DNA of 19,867 nt from Thermoproteales archaeon (lineage in GTDB: Archaea > Thermoproteota > Thermoprotei > Thermoproteales > Thermocladiaceae), in contig JAMOMD010000004.1 of NCBI GenBank assembly GCA_027068725.1, forward strand, positions 1 through 19,867, written 5' to 3'. A program made the position numbers and the translations under genes. This document shows, piece by piece, positions 14,131 to 19,867 of this stretch. Numbering within the stretch: position 1 is the stretch's first letter; each line of letters starts with the position of its first letter. The notes beneath the pieces were generated by a model that was not told the origin of the DNA, searched no databases, and saw only the letters and a list, made by a program, of their open reading frames with translations.

Positions 14131-14652
14131 ATGGTGAAGAAGGTACTCAGAATACAAGTCACGCCCGGTAAGGCAAATCCAGCATCTCTCAAACCTCTTC
14201 AGGATGCTGGATTTGACATAAATAAGATAGTACAGGAAATAAACGAGAAGACAAAGCCGTTGACAAAGTACAGGATACAGAACCTGTACGTTGAGATAGA
14301 GTACGATCCTGACAGAAAGACCTATGTCATAAAGCCAGAGTGGCCACCCATAGGTGACCTCTTGATTAGGGCAGTAGGGAAGGAGGATGGTGCGCATCAG
14401 GCAGCGCCTAAGGAAGTTATTGGAAACCTGTCTATAGAGGAAGTTGCCGAAATTGCATACATAAAGTTCGACGAGTTACGAAGTTACACGTTCAAGGCAG
14501 CACTAAAACAGGTCCTAAGCACCTGCAAGTGCGTTGGCATTCTCGTTGAAGGCAAAGACCCCAAGGAGGTGATAAAGCTTGTTGATCAAGGTGCGTACGA
14601 TGAAGTGATAAAGAAGTACGAAGAGAAGCTAAGAGCAGAAGGTCGTCTCTAG
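14131..14652 (+). CDS. rpl11: Ribosomal protein L11 with degenerate proline-rich motif
   Basis: Stalk-base protein contacting 23S rRNA, L10 and translational GTPases; 173 residues. Family features are kept: KVLRIQVTPGKA at the start, IVQEINEKTK, EVAEIAYIKFDELRSYTFKAALKQVLSTCKCVGILVEGKDPKEV at the end (rRNA-binding C domain). But the segment normally reading ATPGPPLGPALGPLGVD is NPASLKPLQDAGFD, about two residues shorter and stripped of most Pro/Gly. The DNA here forms a perfect hairpin (next entry). ATG 14131 is chosen over GTG 14119: AAGGTGAG at 14114-14121 is a good Shine-Dalgarno for it. Operon with spt5. Confidence 0.9.
   Translation: MVKKVLRIQVTPGKANPASLKPLQDAGFDINKIVQEINEKTKPLTKYRIQNLYVEIEYDPDRKTYVIKPEWPPIGDLLIRAVGKEDGAHQAAPKEVIGNLSIEEVAEIAYIKFDELRSYTFKAALKQVLSTCKCVGILVEGKDPKEVIKLVDQGAYDEVIKKYEEKLRAEGRL
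14175..14214 (+). repeat. Perfect 12-bp inverted repeat inside rpl11
   Basis: AAATCCAGCATC (14175-14186) and its exact reverse complement GATGCTGGATTT (14203-14214), separated by a 16-nt loop. Lies 44 nt into the L11 coding sequence, exactly over the codons of the degenerate proline-rich motif. Confidence 0.9.
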
Positions 14653-14668
14653 GCCCGGTAATAGACAA

Positions 14669-14677
14669 CTTTAAAAG
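14669..14677 (+). promoter_or_regulatory. TATA box for L1
   Basis: CTTTAAAAG centred 29 nt upstream of ATG 14702, in the 49-nt gap after L11; predicts a separate leaderless L1 transcript. Confidence 0.6.
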
Positions 14678-14701
14678 TAAACAGTAATCGCACAATTAGC
14701 G

Positions 14702-15361
14702 ATGTTTAACTTGGACGAAATTATACGAGCAGTAGAGGAGGCCAAAAGAATAGCTAAGAAGAGAAGGTTCATTCAGAGTGTCGACATAATAGTAAAGCTG
14801 AGAGACGTTGATCCGAAGAAGCGTCCTGACGATAGAATAAACATAACTGTGCCTCTGCCTCATCCAATACCTAACAAGGTACCGAAGATCTGTGTAATAG
14901 CATCTGGTGCAGCTGTAGTAGCTGCACGTGAAGCAAAAGCCGACACAATACTCACGAAAGAAGATCTCGAAAAACTTGCAGGAAACAAGAAGGCTATCAA
15001 GAAGCTAGCTCAGGAACACGACTTCTTTGTAGCTACACCAGACATGATGGTGTTGGTAGGTAAGATCATGGGTCCAATACTTGGACCTAGAGGCAAGATG
15101 CCTGAGGTAGTACCACCTAACGTTGACATAAAGACTGTGATAGAGCGTCTCAGAAGAAGCACAAGAGTCAGAGTAAAAGATCAGCCACAGTTCATGACAA
15201 GAGTAGGAAGTGAAATAATGGACAGCAAGGACATCGCAGAGAATATTGTTGCAGTACTAGAAGAGGTCATGCGTAGGAAATATCCTAGAGAAAAGATTGA
15301 GTGGACAAAAGTAAAACTTACAATGGGTCCCCCAGTCGAGTTCAACCCGTTCCTCGAGTAA
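14702..15361 (+). CDS. rpl1: Ribosomal protein L1
   Basis: L1-stalk protein that moves E-site tRNA; in some archaea also a translational repressor of its own operon. 219 residues with the standard domains: FIQSVDIIVKLRDVDPKKRPDDRINITVPLPHP (domain I start), domain II about 66-157 containing VLVGKIMGPILGPRGKMPEVVPPNVD, then domain I again with KVKLTMGPPVEF. No reduced or unusual motif. In most crenarchaea L10 and L12 follow directly; here the operon ends and a nuclease gene runs against it, overlapping by 20 nt at the 3' ends. Confidence 0.97.
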   Translation: MFNLDEIIRAVEEAKRIAKKRRFIQSVDIIVKLRDVDPKKRPDDRINITVPLPHPIPNKVPKICVIASGAAVVAAREAKADTILTKEDLEKLAGNKKAIKKLAQEHDFFVATPDMMVLVGKIMGPILGPRGKMPEVVPPNVDIKTVIERLRRSTRVRVKDQPQFMTRVGSEIMDSKDIAENIVAVLEEVMRRKYPREKIEWTKVKLTMGPPVEFNPFLE

Positions 15362-16157
15362 CCTTGTTAAGAACAATTCTACTATATTTGCATAAATGAC
15401 GATATTCACATCGTATACATTTTGCAGGATTTTGTGGAATGTACTCTTCTCTACTCATTCTCCAATATCCTAGCGCCCAGGACAGGTACCCTTCTATCGA
15501 AGGATCATAATGGTATAGAAATATCGAGTAGTCCTGTCCTCTAAGTGATACATGCTCAGCTCCATGTGCTAGCTTACTACTAAGATCCTGCACTTTTCTA
15601 ATAATTCTAAGTCTGAGTTCATCTGTAAGTTCTATATTTCTTCTTAGTTTTACTATTGAAACAACAAGCTCGCTATTTGATGCAACTTTTTCTCTAACAA
15701 GTATGTAAGAGTAGAGCTGTGCTTGTACATATTCACAAGTAAATACTTTCCCCACCCATCTGTTAGTTGTCTTAAGCTCTATCACATGTGTTGCCTCTCC
15801 TTCATAGAAAACTATAGCATCAGGTATTCCAAGTATAGGAACGTTACAGAACATTGTTGCTATAGGCATTGTTGCTACGAGCATCTTGCAGGTAAGTATC
15901 TTATCAAGCAATTCCTGAAGAGTTATACTTCTCCCTTTAAATACTTCTTCATGTATTATTGTACCGAGTTTCTTTTCTTCTGTCTCAACTTTTCCTTCTC
16001 TATACATTAGCGATAGTTTATGCTCGCAGTAAAATTGTTGAGCTATCTCAGATACTATTAAGTACTTTCTTTCAAAACGAAGTTTTTCTGCACATTGAAT
16101 TTTTCCAGATAATATGTCAATTACTAGGTCATACATCTTCTCGATGCTTGTCTTCAT
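15342..16157 (-). CDS. Stand-alone Cas4-like Fe-S PD-(D/E)XK nuclease
   Basis: 271 residues of the Cas4/Dna2/RecB-type nuclease group. Motifs in order: C44 (FYCEHKL, first Fe-S ligand), GTIIHE with H69, GIPDAI with D113, E127-L-K129 (VIELKTT), QLYSY with Q147 and Y151, and the C-terminal cluster C247-x2-C250-x5-C256 (KCIRCEYRHLCKYS). All catalytic and four Fe-S cysteines are present, so it should be an active single-strand exonuclease-like enzyme. No CRISPR repeats or other cas genes lie in the window, so it is a chromosomal Cas4 relative probably serving repair. Convergent with L1, divergent from the reductase gene. Confidence 0.85.
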   Translation of the reverse strand: MKTSIEKMYDLVIDILSGKIQCAEKLRFERKYLIVSEIAQQFYCEHKLSLMYREGKVETEEKKLGTIIHEEVFKGRSITLQELLDKILTCKMLVATMPIATMFCNVPILGIPDAIVFYEGEATHVIELKTTNRWVGKVFTCEYVQAQLYSYILVREKVASNSELVVSIVKLRRNIELTDELRLRIIRKVQDLSSKLAHGAEHVSLRGQDYSIFLYHYDPSIEGYLSWALGYWRMSREEYIPQNPAKCIRCEYRHLCKYSRIVLNKVTRGTG

Positions 16158-16187
16158 GAAGAATCGCTATCCTCTAGCTATGTTAGA

Positions 16188-16196
16188 GAAAATATT
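16188..16196. promoter_or_regulatory. AT-rich element between the nuclease and reductase genes
   Basis: GAAAATATT, about 31 nt upstream of the GTG at 16223 and about 34 nt upstream of the minus-strand ATG at 16157. It is the only TATA-like sequence in the 65-nt divergent gap and may serve both. Confidence 0.4.
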
Positions 16197-16222
16197 AGTC
16201 TAATGTACATGATTTCCTTAGC

Positions 16223-17443
16223 GTGAGCACAGGACCTGAGTATGATATTGTGATTATTGGAGCTGGTCCTGCTGGTCTCTCCTGTGCATCTGCATTATCT
16301 AGACTTGGTGTAAGAAAGGTACTGATCCTGGATAGGGAACTTTTCAGTAAGATAAAACCGTGCGGTGGAGGACTTACAGTACGCGCCTGCAAGATCTTGC
16401 GTGTAGTTTTTCCAACTTTCCAAGATTTAGTTAGGGCTAAGGTAAGGAGAGTGTTTATTATTAGAAAGAAGAATGTATACATTCTTGAGGACAGTAAAAG
16501 AGACTACATAATGTTGACTGTTAAGCGTGAAGAATTTGATAAAGAATTCTTAAATTATGTAATAGAGAACACGCAGTACGATATTGTAAAGGATAGTGTT
16601 ATTGCACTGAAACATTATAATGGTATGGTAAGGATACGCTGTAGGGATAGAGAAGTTACGGCAAGATTTGTTATAGGTGCGGATGGTGTCTATAGCATAG
16701 TTGCTCGATCTTTAGGAAATAATGTACCTTTGCAGAAGTTGCCATTTGCTGCAAGGGTATATTGTGATAAGTGGAATTTTGATGACGTTGCTGTTCTCGA
16801 TTTTAGCAACGTAATGACAGTAGGGTATTACTGGATATTTCCCTTAGGAAGTGGGTATGCCAATGTTGGATATGGGGAATTTTCATTAAAATCTAAGAAG
16901 ACTGAAATTGTGGAAAAGTTAAAAGGTTACATAAATTATGTTGGGTTACGCATAAGAAGTGATATAAGAGGTCACGCATTACCTGCTAATATTCATAAGA
17001 ATTTGATCTCTGAAGATGGTAGGGTAATACTTGTAGGTGATGCTGCTGGTCTCATAGATTACACTATAGGGGAAGGTATTTCTTTTGCTTGTTTAAGCGG
17101 TGTCATTGCTTGCCTAAGCATTGTAAAAGGAGGTTTTAATAATGTTAATGTTTTTGAGCTTTATAGAAAATTGATAGGGTACATTGTCAGTGATTTAAAA
17201 ATTTGTAGAAATTTAGCTGTTGTTGTACCATATTTTGTTGATAATGTTGTTGATATTGTGTTAAATAGAGCTTTTACGAGTGGTGCGCGTGGATTAGGTA
17301 TACTTGATGGTAGGTATACTTACAGGGATGCTATTAAGAAAATGTTGAATATTAGACTTGTTATTAGAGAGCTTAGGAATGTTAAGTTACTCAAAGCGAG
17401 AGAACTGGAGAAGCTGATCGATCAACTCAACGTGTGCAAGTAG
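16223..17443 (+). CDS. Geranylgeranyl reductase family flavoprotein
   Basis: FAD enzyme that saturates the isoprenoid chains of archaeal membrane lipids. 406 residues: Rossmann GAGPAG (13-18) in DIVIIGAGPAGLSCASAL, KPCGGGL with C47 (the family's catalytic-region cysteine), IGADGVYSIVARSLG (151-165), GYYWIFPLGSGYANVGYG (201-218), and the second FAD motif GDAAGLIDYTIGEGISFA (272-289). The GTG start gives a standard N terminus; no better ATG fits. The second half is markedly AT-rich. The last 19 codons overlap the rpo10 gene on the other strand. Other GGR-family members act on quinones or chlorophyll, but in an archaeon lipid reduction is most likely. Confidence 0.88.
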   Translation: MSTGPEYDIVIIGAGPAGLSCASALSRLGVRKVLILDRELFSKIKPCGGGLTVRACKILRVVFPTFQDLVRAKVRRVFIIRKKNVYILEDSKRDYIMLTVKREEFDKEFLNYVIENTQYDIVKDSVIALKHYNGMVRIRCRDREVTARFVIGADGVYSIVARSLGNNVPLQKLPFAARVYCDKWNFDDVAVLDFSNVMTVGYYWIFPLGSGYANVGYGEFSLKSKKTEIVEKLKGYINYVGLRIRSDIRGHALPANIHKNLISEDGRVILVGDAAGLIDYTIGEGISFACLSGVIACLSIVKGGFNNVNVFELYRKLIGYIVSDLKICRNLAVVVPYFVDNVVDIVLNRAFTSGARGLGILDGRYTYRDAIKKMLNIRLVIRELRNVKLLKARELEKLIDQLNVCK

Positions 17444-17587
17444 TACTCTTCTGCAACAGTATCGTTTTACTCCAAGCTCGTCTAGTACTTTTCCTGGGTC
17501 TTCTCCTGCTAGTACTCTTTCCTTAAACTTCTCCCAGAGATGGCCTAGAGGTGTTCCACAGGTGAAACACCTTATTGGTATTATCAT
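17387..17587 (-). CDS. rpo10: RNA polymerase subunit Rpo10 (RpoN/RPB10)
   Basis: 66-residue zinc-bundle assembly subunit of RNA polymerase. Diagnostic MIIPIRCFTCGTPLGHLWEK at the N terminus and RYCCRR in the middle; zinc ligands C7, C10, C44, C45. It ends HVELIDQLLQFSRFE. Convergent with the geranylgeranyl reductase, overlapping it by 57 nt. TATA-like site at ideal leaderless distance. Confidence 0.97.
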   Translation of the reverse strand: MIIPIRCFTCGTPLGHLWEKFKERVLAGEDPGKVLDELGVKRYCCRRVLLAHVELIDQLLQFSRFE

Positions 17588-17610
17588 GCTTATGCTAGCT
17601 TTGGCACTGT

Positions 17611-17620
17611 GGTTAATATG
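17611..17620 (-). promoter_or_regulatory. TATA box for rpo10
   Basis: Minus strand CATATTAACC; TATTAA centred 28.5 nt upstream of ATG 17587, in the 43-nt gap before leuD. Confidence 0.5.
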
Positions 17621-17630
17621 TGCTTCTCCG

Positions 17631-18137
17631 TTAAGCTAAGCCAAGCTGCTTCCTGAGGTATGGTATGAGTCCTCCTGCTCTCAGTATTTCCATTATTTTT
17701 GGGTCAAGTGGCTTTATTGTGAACTCTGCCTTTCCCTCTACTTTCACCTTTCCTTCGAGTAATCTGATTTCTATGATGTCGCCATCTTCGACGACTTTTG
17801 TTATTCCTGGTAGTACAATTACTGGAAGTCCATTGTTTATTGCATTTCTGAAGAATATTCTTGCAAAGGACTCGGCAATAACTGCTAGTACACCAGCACC
17901 TTTGAGAGCTATTGCTGCCTGCTCTCTGCTACTTCCCATGCCGAAGTTCTTTCCTGCTACTAGTATCACGCCATTCTTTGCTCTCTCGTAGAAGTTTGGT
18001 ATGAGTGGCTCAAGGCAGTGTTTTCCTAGAGTCTCAGGGTCTGTATAGACTAGGTACTTGGATGGTATTATGACGTCGGTATTTATGTTGTCGCCAACTT
18101 TGATAGCTGGTGCACGTATTACTTCTCCTATGCTCAT
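17631..18137 (-). CDS. leuD: Isopropylmalate dehydratase small subunit (LeuD-type swivel domain)
   Basis: Small subunit of the aconitase-superfamily enzymes isomerising 2-isopropylmalate (leucine pathway) or related substrates. Motifs: VGDNINTDVIIPSKYL near the start, GKNFGMGSSREQAAIALKGAGV (swivel active-site Ser-Arg), FARIFFRNAINNGLP, ending GGLIPYLRKQLG. The frame is open back to TTG 18185, but ATG 18137 is preferred: it gives the usual length (168 residues), and CTTATAAG lies 29 nt upstream of it. The large Fe-S subunit is not in the window, so the substrate (isopropylmalate, citramalate or homoaconitate) cannot be settled. Confidence 0.88.
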   Translation of the reverse strand: MSIGEVIRAPAIKVGDNINTDVIIPSKYLVYTDPETLGKHCLEPLIPNFYERAKNGVILVAGKNFGMGSSREQAAIALKGAGVLAVIAESFARIFFRNAINNGLPVIVLPGITKVVEDGDIIEIRLLEGKVKVEGKAEFTIKPLDPKIMEILRAGGLIPYLRKQLGLA

Positions 18138-18162
18138 GTTAGTGATGTTCGGCTCAACAGGG

Positions 18163-18170
18163 CTTATAAG
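18163..18170 (-). promoter_or_regulatory. TATA box for leuD
   Basis: Palindromic CTTATAAG, identical to the tfs/S19e box, centred 29.5 nt upstream of ATG 18137. It fixes the leuD start, since a TTG start at 18185 would lie upstream of transcription. Confidence 0.6.
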
Positions 18171-18197
18171 TAGTGTCTTTGTCAATGTTCTGTAACC

Positions 18198-18207
18198 CTT
18201 TTAAATG
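18198..18207 (+). promoter_or_regulatory. TATA box for rtcB
   Basis: CCTTTTAAAT, centred about 29 nt upstream of ATG 18232; leaderless rtcB transcript predicted. Confidence 0.6.
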
Positions 18208-18231
18208 CCATGTCACGTGTCCTCATAGACC

Positions 18232-19686
18232 ATGGTTCCCCCATTGAAGAAGATTGCAGAGTGCGTGTGGGAGATTCCTCAGACATACAAGCCCTGTATG
18301 AGAGTTCCTGCACGAGTATTTGCTAACGAGATACTGTTAGAGAAGATGAAGAGTGACGCAACGCTTGAGCAGGTTGCTAATGTTGCCTGTCTTCCCGGAA
18401 TTTACCGATATAGCATAGTCCTACCTGACGGCCATCAGGGATATGGCTTTCCAATTGGTGGAGTAGCAGCAATTGACGCAGATGAGGGTGTGATTAGTCC
18501 AGGAGGCATAGGCTACGACATTAACTGTGGTGTCAGACTGATAACAACAAATCTTACAGAGAAGGAAGTTAGACCAAAACTGAAGCAGCTAGTTGATACA
18601 ATATTCAGCCTTGTCCCAGCTGGACTAGGCGAGAGAGGACTACTGAGACTGTCAATAGACGAGCTTAACAGAGTCCTAGATGAGGGCTGCGAGTGGGCAA
18701 TCAGGAAGGGATATGGCTGGGCCGAGGATCTCGAATACATTGAGGAGAGAGGAAGCTGGAACCTTGCAGACTCAAGAAAGGTAAGTGATAGAGCAAAGCA
18801 GAGAGGAAAAGACCAGCTTGGAACTGTAGGTAGTGGAAACCACTTTGTCGAGATTCAGAAAGTAGACAAGATCTTCGACAAGAAGGCTGCCGAGAAGATG
18901 GGCATCTACGAGGAGGGACAGGTAACAGTGATGATACACACTGGCTCGAGAGGACTTGGCCATCAGGTAGCCACAGACTACCTCAGAATATTCGAAGCTG
19001 GAATGAGAAGATGGGGTCTCAGACTACCTGACAGAGAGCTCGCAGCAGCACCACTCAAGACTAGGGAAGCACAGGACTACATTGCAGCAATGGCAGCTGC
19101 AGCAAACTTCGCATGGACTAACAGACAGATCATTACTCACTGGGTAAGAGAGGGCTTCAGGAAGGTGTTCGGCAAGGATCCTGACGCACTTGGCATGTAC
19201 CTAGTATACGATGTTGCTCACAATATCGCAAAGCTCGAGGAGCACGTAGTTGATGATAGTGGCAAGATCAGGAAGGTGTGGGTTCACAGAAAGGGTGCAA
19301 CAAGAGCATTCCCAGCAGGAAGACCTGAGATACCTGCCAAGTATAGAGACATTGGACAGCCAGTCCTAATACCAGGAAGTATGGGTACTGCAAGCTGGGT
19401 CTTGATAGGAACAGAGGAAGCCATGAGAATAACATTTGGAACAGCACCACACGGTGCAGGAAGAACAATGAGTAGAGAAGCTGCAATAAGATCACTACCA
19501 CCAAGTAAAGTACGTGCTGAGCTTGAGGCAAAGGGAATCTACGTACGTGTTGCGGAGTCTGAGATAATTAGTGAGGAGGCACCACAAGCATACAAGAATG
19601 TGGACATTGTTGCAGAGGTCACGATAAAGGTAGGAATCGCGAAACCTGTTGTCAGACTGGTACCAATGGGCGTAATCAAAGGATAG
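18232..19686 (+). CDS. rtcB: RtcB, tRNA-splicing ligase (3'-phosphate RNA ligase)
   Basis: GTP- and Mn-dependent ligase that joins tRNA exon halves after intron removal. 484 residues, full length, no intein. Metal and guanylylation residues: LPDGHQGYGFPIGG (64-77), GGIGYDINCG with D96 and C99 (91-100), GSGNHF with H204, MIHTGSRGLGH with H236, VAHN with H330, VHRKGATRAF (351-360), and the GMP-accepting histidine H408 in PHGAGRTMSR. These match archaeal RtcB one for one. ATG 18232 with the TATA box 29 nt upstream. Confidence 0.98.
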   Translation: MVPPLKKIAECVWEIPQTYKPCMRVPARVFANEILLEKMKSDATLEQVANVACLPGIYRYSIVLPDGHQGYGFPIGGVAAIDADEGVISPGGIGYDINCGVRLITTNLTEKEVRPKLKQLVDTIFSLVPAGLGERGLLRLSIDELNRVLDEGCEWAIRKGYGWAEDLEYIEERGSWNLADSRKVSDRAKQRGKDQLGTVGSGNHFVEIQKVDKIFDKKAAEKMGIYEEGQVTVMIHTGSRGLGHQVATDYLRIFEAGMRRWGLRLPDRELAAAPLKTREAQDYIAAMAAAANFAWTNRQIITHWVREGFRKVFGKDPDALGMYLVYDVAHNIAKLEEHVVDDSGKIRKVWVHRKGATRAFPAGRPEIPAKYRDIGQPVLIPGSMGTASWVLIGTEEAMRITFGTAPHGAGRTMSREAAIRSLPPSKVRAELEAKGIYVRVAESEIISEEAPQAYKNVDIVAEVTIKVGIAKPVVRLVPMGVIKG

Positions 19687-19727
19687 GGGCTCAAAAACAA
19701 ACTGCTTCCTCAAGTAGTTAGGCTCCG

Positions 19728-19735
19728 GTATAGTT
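19728..19735 (+). promoter_or_regulatory. TATA-like element before the last gene
   Basis: GGTATAGT about 32 nt upstream of ATG 19764; the rest of the 77-nt gap after rtcB shows nothing recognisable. Confidence 0.35.
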
Positions 19736-19763
19736 TGAATACTTCGATATACTACATTTACCT

Positions 19764-19867
19764 ATGTTCAAGACGCTTGACAAGTTCTACTACCTTCTTC
19801 ATCCTCGTCCTGTCGTTCTTATAGTGACCTGTGGCAAAGACGGCAGAGTTAACGTGATGGCAGCGTC
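19764..19867 (+). CDS. Flavin reductase-like protein, N-terminal fragment (cut by window end)
   Basis: Only 34 codons are inside the window: MFKTLDKFYYLLHPRPVVLI, then VTCGKDGRVNVMAAS. The pattern H/P-R-P-V-x-L-V-T-x-x-x-x-D-G-x-x-N-x-M is the start of the FMN-binding flavin reductase (DIM6/NTAB) domain. The substrate cannot be told from the fragment. Confidence 0.7.
   Translation, partial: MFKTLDKFYYLLHPRPVVLIVTCGKDGRVNVMAA

Noticed and set aside
14170..14215. Archaeal bulge-helix-bulge intron in L11
   Set aside because: The helix is perfect, with no 3-nt bulges flanking a 4-bp helix. Removing the loop would shift the frame and shorten the motif further.
15342..16222. CRISPR array next to the Cas4-like gene
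   Set aside because: No direct repeats are present around the gene; the gaps are filled by coding sequence and a 65-nt promoter region.
16223..17443. Horizontal transfer of the geranylgeranyl reductase because it is AT-rich
   Set aside because: aIF6, a core gene, is similarly AT-rich (10600-10860), so composition alone is not evidence of transfer here.
18138..18185. Start of leuD at TTG 18185
   Set aside because: Would place the start codon upstream of the TATA box CTTATAAG at 18163-18170, and adds 16 residues not typical of the family.
19687..19763. Possible RNA gene in the gap after rtcB
   Set aside because: No tRNA cloverleaf, box C/D or H/ACA motif could be recognised; only a weak TATA-like site.

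Overview
The window is a gene-dense stretch of an archaeal chromosome, most likely from a crenarchaeon (Thermoproteota) of Desulfurococcales type. Evidence: nearly every gene belongs to the archaeal/eukaryotic information-processing set (Kae1, Nop10, aIF2alpha, aIF6, S27e, S19e, L44e, L39e, L31e, LX/L18a, PriS, GINS, PCNA, TFS, Rpo10, Spt5, prefoldin alpha). The order PCNA-PriS-GINS and the use of many TATA boxes centred about 28-30 nt upstream of start codons (leaderless transcripts) are crenarchaeal habits. Base composition is moderate, with AT-rich patches in aIF6 and the geranylgeranyl reductase. The genus cannot be fixed from sequence reading alone.

Layout: (1) 32-1736 (+): Kae1, then an unrecognised protein with a RuvC/YqgF-like RNase H fold. 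(2) 1776-4283 (+): a small zinc-ribbon protein overlapping an AglB/Stt3 oligosaccharyltransferase whose reading frame is broken at about 3690. (3) 4314-5664 (-): S27e-aIF2alpha-Nop10; 5732-6019 (-): L44e. (4) 6062-8465 (-): PCNA-PriS-GINS, a replication operon. (5) 8558-8890 (-) TFS, divergent from 8953-11141 (+): S19e, PDCD5-like protein, L39e, L31e, aIF6. (6) 11164-13140 (-): L18a/LX-prefoldin alpha-FtsY. (7) 13236-15361 (+): SecE-Spt5-L11-L1. (8) 15342-16157 (-): stand-alone Cas4-like Fe-S nuclease, divergent from 16223-17443 (+) geranylgeranyl reductase. (9) 17387-17587 (-) Rpo10; 17631-18137 (-) LeuD-type dehydratase small subunit; 18232-19686 (+) RtcB; 19764-end (+) start of a flavin-reductase-like protein.

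The genes serve translation (ribosomal proteins, initiation factors, tRNA t6A modification, tRNA ligation), transcription (TFS, Spt5, Rpo10), replication (PCNA, PriS, GINS), and membrane or surface biogenesis (AglB, FtsY, SecE, GGR). No intergenic gap exceeds about 100 nt; the larger ones (8466-8557, 8891-8952, 13141-13235, 18138-18231, 19687-19763) hold promoters or nothing recognisable. No tRNA, rRNA, CRISPR array, insertion sequence or transposase was seen.

I do not see a clearly new multi-gene system. The strongest oddities are: an L11 whose near-universal proline-rich motif is rewritten exactly where the mRNA can form a perfect 12-bp hairpin; the frame break in AglB; an apparent inversion of the LX-prefoldin-FtsY block inside the usual crenarchaeal superoperon, together with loss of L10/L12 after L1; a SecE with an extra membrane segment; and the Kae1-linked RNase H-fold protein.
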